DNA of 64,000 bases, from positions 1-64,000 of the forward strand of contig NZ_NFLM01000008.1 of NCBI RefSeq assembly GCF_002160915.1, in the 5' to 3' direction. A program made the position numbers and the translations under genes. The stretch is from Faecalibacterium sp. An121. GTDB taxonomy: Bacteria > Bacillota > Clostridia > Oscillospirales > Ruminococcaceae. Of this stretch, positions 52,572 through 60,954 are shown piece after piece (positions within the stretch are counted from its first letter, which is position 1; the number at the start of each line of letters is the position of its first letter). A model generated the notes under the pieces. That model was not told the origin of the DNA. It saw only the letters and a list, made by a program, of their open reading frames with translations, and did no database searches.

Positions 52572-53603
52572 ATGACTGAGACGATCTTGCAAACCAAAAA
52601 GAACGGTATGTTTGTACTGCTGCTGGTCCTGCTGGGCTACATCATCGCAGCGGCCGCGCTGGTGGCGAATATCATGGCCGACGTGCACGGGGTACTGGGC
52701 GGGGCGGTCATGGTGGTGACCATCACATACCTCTGTCTGGGGTGGATCCTGCTGTGCGGCCTGAAGGTCCTCAAGCCCCAGGAAGCTTTGGTGCTGACTC
52801 TGTTCGGCAATTACATCGGCACCCTGAAAGGGGAAGGTTTTTACTGGGTCAACCCCTTCTGCACCGCGGTCAATCCGGCTGCCGGCACCCGTCTGGGCCA
52901 GAGCAACGACGTCCAGATCGGGACAGGGGTATCCTTAAAAGGAGAAAACGGCGCGCAGGTGCAGATCAACGCCGGGGGCGACGGCAGCGGCAAACGGATC
53001 TCCCTCAAGCGGATGACCCTCAACAACGCCCGCCAGAAGATCAACGACTGTCTGGGCAACCCGGTGGAGATCGGCATTGCGGTGATCTGGCGGGTCAAAG
53101 ACACCGCCAAGGCCGTTTTCAATGTGGACAACTATAAGGAATACCTGTCCCTGCAGTGCGACAGCGCGCTGCGGAACGTGGTCCGCATCTACCCCTATGA
53201 CGTAGCCCCCGGCATCGATACCACCGGCGACGGCAAGCCCGACGACGGCAGCCTGCGGGGTTCCAGCGAGGTGGTGGCCCAGCGGATCCGCGCCGAGATC
53301 CAGGAAAAGGTGGAGGACGCCGGACTGGAGATCGTGGACGCCCGGATCACCTACCTGGCCTATGCCCCTGAGATCGCTGCGGTGATGCTGCAGCGGCAGC
53401 AGGCGTCGGCCATCATCGACGCCCGCAAGATGATCGTGGACGGCGCCGTGGGCATGGTGGAAATGGCCCTGGAGCGTCTGAGTGAGAACAACGTAGTGGA
53501 GCTGGACGACGAGCGGAAGGCGGCAATGGTATCGAATCTGCTGGTGGTGCTGTGCGGCAACCATGACGCCCAGCCTGTGGTCAATTCGGGCAGCCTGTAC
53601 TGA
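52572..53603 (+). CDS. SPFH-domain membrane protein
   Basis: A 343-residue protein with two N-terminal membrane helices (about residues 12-34 and 42-63) followed by an SPFH/band-7 domain ([20 protein letters not shown] from about residue 68) and a C-terminal helical region with [20 protein letters not shown]. Such proteins form membrane-bound oligomers that organise lipid domains or proteases. It overlaps the next gene by one base (TGATG), and that gene encodes a ribbon-helix-helix protein, a pairing I have seen in Clostridia but for which I know no established role. Confidence 0.88.
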   Translation: MTETILQTKKNGMFVLLLVLLGYIIAAAALVANIMADVHGVLGGAVMVVTITYLCLGWILLCGLKVLKPQEALVLTLFGNYIGTLKGEGFYWVNPFCTAVNPAAGTRLGQSNDVQIGTGVSLKGENGAQVQINAGGDGSGKRISLKRMTLNNARQKINDCLGNPVEIGIAVIWRVKDTAKAVFNVDNYKEYLSLQCDSALRNVVRIYPYDVAPGIDTTGDGKPDDGSLRGSSEVVAQRIRAEIQEKVEDAGLEIVDARITYLAYAPEIAAVMLQRQQASAIIDARKMIVDGAVGMVEMALERLSENNVVELDDERKAAMVSNLLVVLCGNHDAQPVVNSGSLY

Positions 53604-53803
53604 TGGCCGAGCCTAAAAAGCAGGTTCCGCTGCGCCTGTCCGCGAAGCTGTACGACGCCATAGCCGCCTGGGCCGAGGACGACTTCCGGTCGGTGAACGG
53701 ACAGATCGAATATCTGCTGACCGAGTGCGTGCGCCAGCGCAAGAAAAACGGCAAATATGCGCCGGACGAACTGGACGTACCGCCCAAGCTGGATCTGAAG
53801 TAA
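53603..53803 (+). CDS. Arc-type ribbon-helix-helix protein
   Basis: A 66-residue protein with a ribbon-helix-helix core: strand [14 protein letters not shown], helix AAWAEDDF, then [18 protein letters not shown]. Arc-type proteins bind DNA as dimers. Coupled to the SPFH gene, it may regulate that gene or bind it. A terminator follows. Confidence 0.8.
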   Translation: MAEPKKQVPLRLSAKLYDAIAAWAEDDFRSVNGQIEYLLTECVRQRKKNGKYAPDELDVPPKLDLK

Positions 53804-53818
53804 ACGAAGCAAACAAGG

Positions 53819-53862
53819 AAAGCCCCGCCGGACAGTACAGGCTGTCTGACGGGGCTTTCTTG
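53819..53862. terminator. Terminator between RHH and DacF-like genes
   Basis: A stem with AAAGCCCCG and CGGGGCTTT arms plus an inner GGACAG/CTGTC pairing, then CTTGG on plus and CCTTGTTTGC on minus. It can serve both converging genes. Confidence 0.8.
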
Positions 53863-53868
53863 GAACGG

Positions 53869-55218
53869 TCAGCGGCGTTTGATGTGGCTGCTGCCCCAGC
53901 TGCGCTGGGTGCGGATGGCATTCTGGATCCACCACACCCCGTAGAGGGCCAGGGCTATGGCCGACAGGGCCAGCACCACCTTGAGGTAGAGGCTGCCCAG
54001 AAAGGCCTGGAACTGGGCCACCGCGAACAGGACAGGGTTGCGGTTGACATCCTGGCCGGCCACCAGGTTGACCACGCCGATGGTCTCCCCTGCCAGACGG
54101 ATCTCCACCGTGCCGATCACGTCCCCCTGCTTGATGGGGGCGGCGGCCGATTCGGGCAGATGAAAGAATTTCTGGGTCACCGAGCTGTCCGAGGAGGAGG
54201 GCAGAATGGTCATCATCTGGTCGTCGGGATAGAGCAGCAGGGTGTCGGTCTCGGAGGAATACTTCACCGGGATCTCGGCCAGGGCCTGGTCGGGGTCCAG
54301 GGCCGCCTGCACCGAGAAGCTGCTGTACACCCAGTCGATCAGCTGCGTTGTCTCATACAGGGCGGGACGGCGGGTGGAATAGCCGTAGGTGTCCGCCGTA
54401 TCCGGGCTGCCCATCACGCAGAAGATATAGGTCTCGCCGTCCTGGGAGGCCCAGGAGACATAGCTCTGGGTGCCGGTGTCCTTTTGGTAGCCCAGCACGT
54501 CGCACATCCCTCCCTTCATGGCCGAGCGGTAGAACTTTCCTCCGCTGGACTGGTTCAGGGCCACATTCTGGCTGGTGAGCACAAAGGGCTTGGTGTGCTT
54601 TTCCTTGGCGGGCATCTGGAAGGTGGCCGTCCCTGCGATCTCCACAAAGGCATCAAAGCCCATCAGATACCGCAGGATCAAATACATATCCACCGCGGTG
54701 GTGACGTTGCCGCTGTCCAGGCCGCAGGCGTCGGTCCAGGTGCTGTTGGTGGTGCCGATCTGCTGGGACAGGCTGTTCATCTGGCTGACCCAGCCGGCCA
54801 GGTCGTTGCCCGACAGCTGGTAGGCCATGCCCATGGCCGCATCGTTGGCGTTGCGCAGCAGCATGGCGTAAAGGGCTTCCCGCAGGGTGAAGGTCTCCCC
54901 CGAACGCATATCCGCGTTGTCGGTGCCGTAGACATAGTCCGAGATGGCAAAGGGCATCTGGAAGGTGCGGGTATCCAGCTCATCGCCATAGTTGGTCAGC
55001 ACCAGGGCCGCGCACATCAGCTTGGTCAGGCCGCCGGCGGGCACCTGGGCGGTGCTGTCCTTTTCGTACAGGATGATGTTGGTGTCGGTGTTGACGATGT
55101 AGGCACTGGAAGCCTTGACCTCATAGACAGGACTTGGGTCGAACATGGCCCCCGCCGGGGCAGCCAGACAGCATACCAGCAGCGTCAGGGCCAAAAAGAG
55201 CATAAAGAGTCGTTTCAT
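53869..55218 (-). CDS. DacF-like D,D-carboxypeptidase homologue lacking catalytic motifs
   Basis: A 449-residue exported protein with a signal peptide (MKRLFMLFLALTLLVCCLAAPAGA), a penicillin-binding-protein fold and a C-terminal membrane helix (about residues 410-435). By position it is a low-molecular-weight PBP of the DacF/PBP5 group. All three active-site motifs are altered: SxxK reads GLTK in VPAGGLTKLM, SxN reads NAN in LLRNANDAA, and KTG reads KGG in AMKGGMCDV. It probably does not hydrolyse D-Ala-D-Ala and may act as a scaffold or binding protein. The frame is intact, so it is not a simple pseudogene. Confidence 0.85.
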   Translation of the reverse strand: MKRLFMLFLALTLLVCCLAAPAGAMFDPSPVYEVKASSAYIVNTDTNIILYEKDSTAQVPAGGLTKLMCAALVLTNYGDELDTRTFQMPFAISDYVYGTDNADMRSGETFTLREALYAMLLRNANDAAMGMAYQLSGNDLAGWVSQMNSLSQQIGTTNSTWTDACGLDSGNVTTAVDMYLILRYLMGFDAFVEIAGTATFQMPAKEKHTKPFVLTSQNVALNQSSGGKFYRSAMKGGMCDVLGYQKDTGTQSYVSWASQDGETYIFCVMGSPDTADTYGYSTRRPALYETTQLIDWVYSSFSVQAALDPDQALAEIPVKYSSETDTLLLYPDDQMMTILPSSSDSSVTQKFFHLPESAAAPIKQGDVIGTVEIRLAGETIGVVNLVAGQDVNRNPVLFAVAQFQAFLGSLYLKVVLALSAIALALYGVWWIQNAIRTQRSWGSSHIKRR

Positions 55219-55400
55219 GTGGACAATTCCCTCAGAACGCGATACAATAAAAGAACGGATTCGATCTATCAGACCGCAGCGGCTGCGGATCAAGTCAAAC
55301 AAGGCCGGAAGAAAAGGCCGGCCTTTACTTATAATAGCAGGTTTGCGGGTGGGTGACAAGGGTTTCGCACATCACTTTCACAAACCGGAGGGAGACGCGC

Positions 55401-56102
55401 ATGATCTATATCACAGGGGACACCCACGGGGAGCTGGAGCGGTTCAAGGGCAAGGAGCTGCGCCGCCTGGGCAAAAACGATATCCTGCTGGTGCTGGGGG
55501 ACTTCGGCTTTTTGTGGGACGGCAGCAAAGAGGAGAAAAAGAAGCTGGACTGGCTGGCCAAGCGCCCCTATACCATCCTGTTTTTGGACGGCACCCATGA
55601 AAACTACGATCTGCTGGACGCCTACCCCATCCAGGAGCGGTTCGGCGGCAAGGTGCAGCCCATCGCAGGCAACGTCTACCACGTCTGCCGGGGCAGCATC
55701 CTGGAGCTGGAGGGCCAGAGCTACCTCTGCTTTGGGGGCGGCGAGAGCACCGACAAGGAGGAACGGGAGCCGGGGGTCAACTGGTGGGCCCGGGAAATGC
55801 CCTCGGAGGAGGAATACGCCTTCTGCCAGGCCAATGCGGCGGCCCACAACTTCAAAGTAGAGTATGTGCTGACCCACGACGCCCCAAGCAGGTTTTTGGA
55901 TTTCACCATCCTGCCCGCCGGGGAAAACAACCAGCTGCACGCCTTTTTTGACAAGCTGGTCCAGGAGCTGGACTACGACCACTGGCTGTTCGGCTGCTAC
56001 CACCGGGACACCCAGCTTTCGCCCAAAGTGCGCTGCCTGTTCAGCGACGTGGTATCGACAGGCCAGCGCCGCAGTTGGTGGAAAAGGAGGAAAAGGAAAT
56101 GA
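55401..56102 (+). CDS. Metallophosphoesterase
   Basis: A 233-residue calcineurin-like phosphoesterase. Metal-binding motifs are GDTHGE (residues 6-11), GDFGFLWDG, LDGTHENYD, LTHDAP and FGCYHRD. The usual GNHE is GTHE here. The C-terminus is strikingly basic (RRSWWKRRKRK). Substrate is unknown. Its stop overlaps the start of the following gene (ATGA), so the two are translated together although that gene differs in base composition. Confidence 0.88.
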   Translation: MIYITGDTHGELERFKGKELRRLGKNDILLVLGDFGFLWDGSKEEKKKLDWLAKRPYTILFLDGTHENYDLLDAYPIQERFGGKVQPIAGNVYHVCRGSILELEGQSYLCFGGGESTDKEEREPGVNWWAREMPSEEEYAFCQANAAAHNFKVEYVLTHDAPSRFLDFTILPAGENNQLHAFFDKLVQELDYDHWLFGCYHRDTQLSPKVRCLFSDVVSTGQRRSWWKRRKRK

Positions 56103-56956
56103 GAGAGTTTGCATCTGCACATAATTATAGGATAGCTTCGGAGTATAATCACGTGGAAGCCGTTTCCGTGAAGTCTATCCCGTTTGAGCCAAAAGGCTGG
56201 CAAAAAGACTTCCGGGACGCACTGCGGAACGCACTCTGCTCTGAGCTGAAACCGGCAGACGATTCCTGTTTGATCGCTGAATACAGTGGACCGGGAGCCG
56301 GCGTGTCGGATGTAGAAAATCTTCTGTTTTACAATGTAGGCACAGCTTCTTTCTCGCACCTGAAAACCAACGAGCTCCGGATGAAAACTGTCATACCTGC
56401 TCCCATACACCCCGGCGGATTTCAGCATTGGTACAACTACCGTGTGGCAGCAAGGGCGGCTTTAACAGAACCGGAATGGAACCATGACCTTGCTGTACAC
56501 TGGGACGATGTGGAAACAGACGGTTTTCGCGGTGGGAAAAAACCTTTTGCTTTCTGGCTGTCTCTGATCCGTCATCCGGAACGGATTCATTCCATTCATC
56601 CTATTTCGCAAAGCCGCTGCTTTGGCGTTGAGATTTTTCTGACGGTTCCCATCAATGAAAGCCTTCATCTGACCAGCATTATGAAACCTTTGCTGGATGG
56701 CGTCATTTGTGCTTTTCATGGTGCAGATGCTGCCCTTCAAATGCAGGCGGAGGAAATTGCGGAACGATTGAAAATCCCGAAAGAGCTGCTGTACCAAACG
56801 CATTGCATACTGGGAGAAACCTGTTTTGTAAATCTCTATCGCAATGGCGTAAAGTGGAATCCCCAAGACGACCGCTGCACAGCAGCCAGGCTGGTCATCC
56901 GTCATAGCAGCATGCCGGAGTACAAATTTTCAGGGAATATTTATAGGTTGGACTAG
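56099..56956 (+). CDS. Unknown protein coupled to the metallophosphoesterase
   Basis: A 285-residue soluble protein that I do not recognise. Visible features are an N-terminal basic/aromatic region, a HPGGFQHWYNYRVAARAAL segment near residue 105, a WDDVETDGFRGG stretch with several Asp, and IFLTVPINESLHLTSIMKPLLDGVICAFHGAD near residue 185, suggestive of an alpha/beta enzyme or nuclease-like fold. GC content and codon use are clearly lower than in the neighbours, pointing to horizontal transfer. The ATGA overlap and the GGAGGAAAAGG site show it is read with the phosphoesterase. Confidence 0.75.
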   Translation: MREFASAHNYRIASEYNHVEAVSVKSIPFEPKGWQKDFRDALRNALCSELKPADDSCLIAEYSGPGAGVSDVENLLFYNVGTASFSHLKTNELRMKTVIPAPIHPGGFQHWYNYRVAARAALTEPEWNHDLAVHWDDVETDGFRGGKKPFAFWLSLIRHPERIHSIHPISQSRCFGVEIFLTVPINESLHLTSIMKPLLDGVICAFHGADAALQMQAEEIAERLKIPKELLYQTHCILGETCFVNLYRNGVKWNPQDDRCTAARLVIRHSSMPEYKFSGNIYRLD

Positions 56957-57107
56957 GGTGTCTTTTGGGCGAATATCCCATCATTTTCGACTCCTCAGAT
57001 ACACTCTAAAAGGGCAAACGCCGCCGGACTGAGCCGCTCACTGTACGGCGCAGTGTCCGTTCTGCGATGTGACACCGGCGCAGAAGCGCCTGTAAAGAAG
57101 GGACTCC

Positions 57108-57509
57108 ATGAAAAAATTCGACGATCTACTGTCCGTCCTGCTGGGAGTCGGGCTCATCCTGGCGCTGCTGTCGGCCGTTGCGCTGGTGGCCGGGGGCGTC
57201 ATGAAACTGTTCGGCTTCACCTACGATTCCGTCGGCAGCCTGGTGCTCTATTTTATACTCGCTTCCCTGCTGTCCTTTGTGCTGGGGAATCTGTTCAGCT
57301 CCCTGCCCAAGGCCCTGTACCAGATGGGTAAGCTGAACCGGCTGGAAGGCTGCATCCTCTATCTCATCCTGGACACCCTGGTGACCGCCGCCGGGCTTGG
57401 GGTAATGGACCGGTGGATGCCGTCGGTCTCTGCCACCGACAGGGCTATCCTGGCCGTGTCGTTCCTGCTGGCCCTGCCGGGCCTGCGGGACTTCAAAAAA
57501 GAGGGGTGA
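57108..57509 (+). CDS. YrvL-like membrane protein
   Basis: A 133-residue protein with four hydrophobic helices (about residues 9-32, 45-65, 80-98 and 108-125) and the pattern DTLVTAAGLGVMDRWM. Length and helix layout resemble the YrvL family of regulatory membrane proteins in Firmicutes, but I cannot confirm this by motif. AAGGGACTCC before the ATG is a moderate ribosome-binding site. Confidence 0.55.
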   Translation: MKKFDDLLSVLLGVGLILALLSAVALVAGGVMKLFGFTYDSVGSLVLYFILASLLSFVLGNLFSSLPKALYQMGKLNRLEGCILYLILDTLVTAAGLGVMDRWMPSVSATDRAILAVSFLLALPGLRDFKKEG

Positions 57510-57572
57510 GCCCGGCGGCCGCCCCTTTTGCACTGTTTACACTTTATTTACACAGATCGTATCCAAACGGCC

Positions 57573-57601
57573 TTGTATTTGCAGGCAAAATCTGCTAGGA
57601 T
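57573..57601 (+). promoter_or_regulatory. Promoter of the CmpB-like gene
   Basis: TTGTAT (57573-57578), 17 bp, TAGGAT (57596-57601). Confidence 0.6.
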
Positions 57602-57668
57602 AAATCATACTTTTTGGCGTGTTCGCATCTGTATGCGGGGTATGCTGTAAAAACCAAAGGAGGACGTC

Positions 57669-58976
57669 ATGGAATACTCATGGTATGACCTGGTTTTGCT
57701 GTATATGGTCTACTCGTTCCTGGGCTGGGTGGCCGAAACGGTGGTAGCGGCGGCACGGGGCCGGGGCTTTGTCAAGCGGGGCTTTGCCGCAGGCCCCTTC
57801 TGTTATGTCTACGGTTTTGCCGCCGTGGTCATGACCATCGGCCTTGCGGATCTGCGCTCCTCTCTGGGATACCTGTTTTTGGGCTGCGCCCTGATCTCCA
57901 CCCTGGTGGAGTGGCTGGCGGCCAAACTCCTGGAGCGGCTGCACCACCGCACCTGGTGGGATTATTCCAACCACAAGTTCAACATCGACGGCTATGTCTG
58001 TCTGCCCTACTCGCTGCTGTGGGGCGTGCTGGGCTGTCTTGTCCTGCTGTGGGGCAACGACATTCTGGTGTGGGTCTTCCATCTGCTGCCCGACCTGCTG
58101 ATCACCATTCTGGCCTGGGTGCTGGGCATCCTGGCCGTACTGGACCAGCTGGGCAGCGCCGCCATCATGGCCCATCAGCCCACCCGGCTGGCCCGGCTGA
58201 ATCTCCAGCTGGAAAGCCAGTCCCGCACCCTCTACGACCGCATCAGCAACTGGATGGAGCGCCGCATCGAGGGCGCCTATCCTCAGGCTGCCCAGCGCTC
58301 GGCCCGCGCCGAACAGGGTCTGGGGCTGGCAGAAGTGATCTGGCTGTTCACCATCGGCTCACTGGTGGGCGACCTGGTGGAGACCATCTTCTGCTACCTG
58401 ACCATACACGTCTGGATGAGCCGTTCCAGTCTGGTGTGGGGGCCCTTCAGCGTGGTGTGGGGCACCGCCCTGGTGGTGGTATCCCTGCTGCTGCCCCGCA
58501 AAAAGGACGGCAGCCCCCGCACCTCCAGCGAACTGTTTGTACTGGGCACCGTCATGGGCGGCGCCTATGAGTACATTTGCAGCGCCCTGGGCGAACTGGT
58601 CTTTGGTGTGATCTTTTGGGATTACAGCCACATCCCCTTCAACCTGGGGGGACGCATCAACCTGCTGTACTGCTTTTTCTGGGGTTTTGCAGCGGTGGCA
58701 TGGGTCAAGCTGTGCTTCCCCTATGTGCTGCGCGGCATCAACTGGGTGCGCAGACACGCGGGCCGCTGGCTGACCGCCCTGGTGGGGCTGTTCATGCTGG
58801 TGAATATGGTGGTGTCGGGCCTGGCCCTGATCCGCAGCGACGCCCGTTCCAACGACATCCCCCCTGCCAACGCTCTGGACGTCTTTTTGGATGAGCACTT
58901 CCCCGACGAGCGGATGAGCCAGATCTACCCCAGCGCCAAAAAGCCCGAGAACGCCGGTATCCCGGCAGATTTCTGA
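57669..58976 (+). CDS. Putative ABC transporter permease (CmpB family), duplicated
   Basis: A 435-residue membrane protein with two copies of the ABC_trans_CmpB unit. Copy one: FLGWVAETVVAA, then AGPFCYVYG, then WWDYSNHKFNIDGYVCL. Copy two: LVGDLVETIFCY, then WGPFSVVWG, then FWDYSHIPFNLGGRINLL. The WDYS...FN.G pattern is typical of this family of predicted membrane proteins in Firmicutes. Transport function is only predicted. AAGGAGG precedes the ATG; it is followed by the antiporter after 33 bp. Confidence 0.82.
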   Translation: MEYSWYDLVLLYMVYSFLGWVAETVVAAARGRGFVKRGFAAGPFCYVYGFAAVVMTIGLADLRSSLGYLFLGCALISTLVEWLAAKLLERLHHRTWWDYSNHKFNIDGYVCLPYSLLWGVLGCLVLLWGNDILVWVFHLLPDLLITILAWVLGILAVLDQLGSAAIMAHQPTRLARLNLQLESQSRTLYDRISNWMERRIEGAYPQAAQRSARAEQGLGLAEVIWLFTIGSLVGDLVETIFCYLTIHVWMSRSSLVWGPFSVVWGTALVVVSLLLPRKKDGSPRTSSELFVLGTVMGGAYEYICSALGELVFGVIFWDYSHIPFNLGGRINLLYCFFWGFAAVAWVKLCFPYVLRGINWVRRHAGRWLTALVGLFMLVNMVVSGLALIRSDARSNDIPPANALDVFLDEHFPDERMSQIYPSAKKPENAGIPADF

Positions 58977-59009
58977 CCCAACCATATCATGTGCTAGGAG
59001 GAAAAACCT

Positions 59010-59975
59010 ATGCTGGTTCCTATCCTGTTGTTCTGCGTGGGGCTGGTGTGCCTGGTCAAGGGCGGGGATTGGTTTGTAGACGGGGCCGTGGGCATCGCCC
59101 GGCGGTTCCATCTGCCCGACCTGCTCATCGGGGCCACGGTGGTGTCCATCGGCACCACCCTGCCCGAAGTGATGATCTCGGCCTCCTCGGCCCTGGGCGG
59201 CCACGGCGAGATCGCCTACGGCAACGCCATCGGTTCCGTCATCTGCAATGCGGCTCTGGTAGCCGCCATCACCATCGTATTCCGCCCCGGCAAGGCGGAT
59301 GCCGCCGCCCTGCGGCTGCCTGTTTTCTTCTTCTTCGGGGCCGCCGTGTTCTATGCGGCGGTAGCCTATACCACCGGCTCCTTCAGTCGGGTGGTGGGCG
59401 TCATCCTGCTGGGCGTCTTTCTGGCCTATACGGCAGCCCAGGTGGCTGCCGCCCGCAAGACGCCTCAGCCCGACGCCCAGGAGCAGGACCAAGCCCCTGC
59501 GGGCAGCCTGGGGCTGGAGATCCTCAAGCTGGTTCTGGAAGCGGGGCTGATCGCCCTGGGCGCCAACCTGATGGTGGACAACGGCATCCTGATCGCCGCC
59601 GCCCTGGGCGTGCCCGAATCGGTCATCGCCCTGACGGTGGTGGCGCTGGGCACTTCCCTGCCCGAACTGGCCACCGCCATCACTTCTCTGGTCAAAGGGC
59701 ACAGCGCCCTTTCGCTGGGCAATGTCATCGGCGCAAACCTGTTCAATCTGGTGCTGGTGAGCGGCGTCTCGGTGACGCTGGCCCCCTTCGGCATCCCTGA
59801 GAACGCAGTCATCGCCGGGCACAACGCCTCGCTGGTGCTGGACCTGCCCGTGATGTTCCTGGTGATGGTGCTGCTGGTCGCTCCGCCCCTGCTCAAAGGC
59901 AAGCTGTACCGCTGGCAGGGTGTGGCCCTGCTGGCCCTCTATGCCGGCTACTGCGCCATCCAGTTCACCCTGTAA
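59010..59975 (+). CDS. Calcium/sodium antiporter (CaCA family)
   Basis: A 321-residue membrane protein with the two inverted alpha-repeats of the CaCA superfamily: GTTLPEVMISASSALGGHGE and GTSLPELATAITSLVKG, each followed by GNxIGxxxxN. These acidic segments form the ion pathway. Close to the YrbG/YrbK type. AGGAGG lies upstream. Confidence 0.93.
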   Translation: MLVPILLFCVGLVCLVKGGDWFVDGAVGIARRFHLPDLLIGATVVSIGTTLPEVMISASSALGGHGEIAYGNAIGSVICNAALVAAITIVFRPGKADAAALRLPVFFFFGAAVFYAAVAYTTGSFSRVVGVILLGVFLAYTAAQVAAARKTPQPDAQEQDQAPAGSLGLEILKLVLEAGLIALGANLMVDNGILIAAALGVPESVIALTVVALGTSLPELATAITSLVKGHSALSLGNVIGANLFNLVLVSGVSVTLAPFGIPENAVIAGHNASLVLDLPVMFLVMVLLVAPPLLKGKLYRWQGVALLALYAGYCAIQFTL

Positions 59976-59984
59976 GAAACATAG

Positions 59985-60019
59985 ACCCCGCACTGTGCCC
60001 AGCACAGTGCGGGGTTTTT
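59985..60019 (+). terminator. Intrinsic terminator after the antiporter
   Basis: A perfect 13-bp stem (59985-59997 with 60003-60015) and a 5-nt loop, then TTTTT. Confidence 0.93.
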
Positions 60020-60021
60020 CG

Positions 60022-60750
60022 TCAAACCGTCGTTCCGTTCTCTTTTTTGCAGCTGTCCACAAAGGCGGCGAACAGCCTGCGGCTGTCCTCGCTGACCTGG
60101 TAGCTGTTTTCCGGGTGCCACTGCACCGCCCACACGAAAGGCCGGCCGGTCATCCGCACCGCTTCCACCAGGCCCTCCTCCGAGTAAGCCATGGCTTCCA
60201 GCCCGGGGGCCAGCTCCTTGACCGCCTGATGATGGCGGCTGGTGACCTCCGTCTCCTCTTTTCCCAGCAATGCGGCCAGCGGGCTGCCGGGCACAATGGA
60301 TACCCGGTGGCAGGGCCGGTCGTAGGGGGGCTTCTGCTCGTGGGCGGCGGCGTCCATCTGTTTTTGGCTGGCCAGGTCCTGCCAGAGGGAGCCTCCCAGC
60401 GCCACATTGATCAGCTGGATGCCCCGGCAGATCCCAAATACCGGCTTGCCTGCCTCCAGTGCGGTCCGGAACAGCCGCAGCTCCATCTCATCCCGGCGGG
60501 GCACCACCAGCCCGCAGGCGGGCAGCTTCTCCTCTCCATAGAAGGCGGGCGCCACATCCGGCCCTCCGGTGAACAAAACGCCGTCGCACAGAGCTGTCAG
60601 CTGCGCCAGATCGTCCGGATCCCCGGTCAGGGGCAGCATCAGAGGCAGGGCTCCTGCCTGCTCCAGCGCATCGAAATAAGGGGGCATCATCCAATAGCTG
60701 TCCCGCTCCACATCCACCAACGGCACAAGGCCAATGACTGGTTTTTTCAT
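60022..60750 (-). CDS. Gamma-glutamyl-GABA hydrolase family protein (peptidase C26)
   Basis: A 242-residue class I glutamine-amidotransferase-like hydrolase. The nucleophile is in FGICRGIQLINVALGG; the histidine/glutamate pair is in VQWHPEN. Relatives such as PuuD split gamma-glutamyl-GABA. The exact substrate is uncertain. I chose ATG 60750; the longer frame adds seven residues without a better ribosome-binding site. Confidence 0.88.
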   Translation of the reverse strand: MKKPVIGLVPLVDVERDSYWMMPPYFDALEQAGALPLMLPLTGDPDDLAQLTALCDGVLFTGGPDVAPAFYGEEKLPACGLVVPRRDEMELRLFRTALEAGKPVFGICRGIQLINVALGGSLWQDLASQKQMDAAAHEQKPPYDRPCHRVSIVPGSPLAALLGKEETEVTSRHHQAVKELAPGLEAMAYSEEGLVEAVRMTGRPFVWAVQWHPENSYQVSEDSRRLFAAFVDSCKKENGTTV

Positions 60751-60866
60751 ATCCTGTACTTCCCTTCCCAATCATAATAAAAAGACAGCGTGTCCCGTAT
60801 GGACACCGCTGTCCTGCCCAAAGTATACCACCATCCCACCTGCAAGGCAAGAATTTGTTCAAATGC

Positions 60867-60895
60867 TTCTCAAACAGGGAAAAATCTGCTATACT
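60867..60895 (+). promoter_or_regulatory. Promoter of the glycosyltransferase cluster
   Basis: TTCTCA (60867-60872), 17 bp, TATACT (60890-60895). Confidence 0.6.
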
Positions 60896-60954
60896 AATAT
60901 AATTGATGATACAGGCCGGCGTATGCCCGGCCGGATAGGATGGAGAGCGACAAG

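Noticed and set aside
51699-57008. 15-nt sequence CTCAGATACACTCTA present at 51699 and 56994
   Set aside because: A shared 15-mer is expected about as often by chance in 64 kb; the two contexts (promoter start region, intergenic) do not otherwise match.
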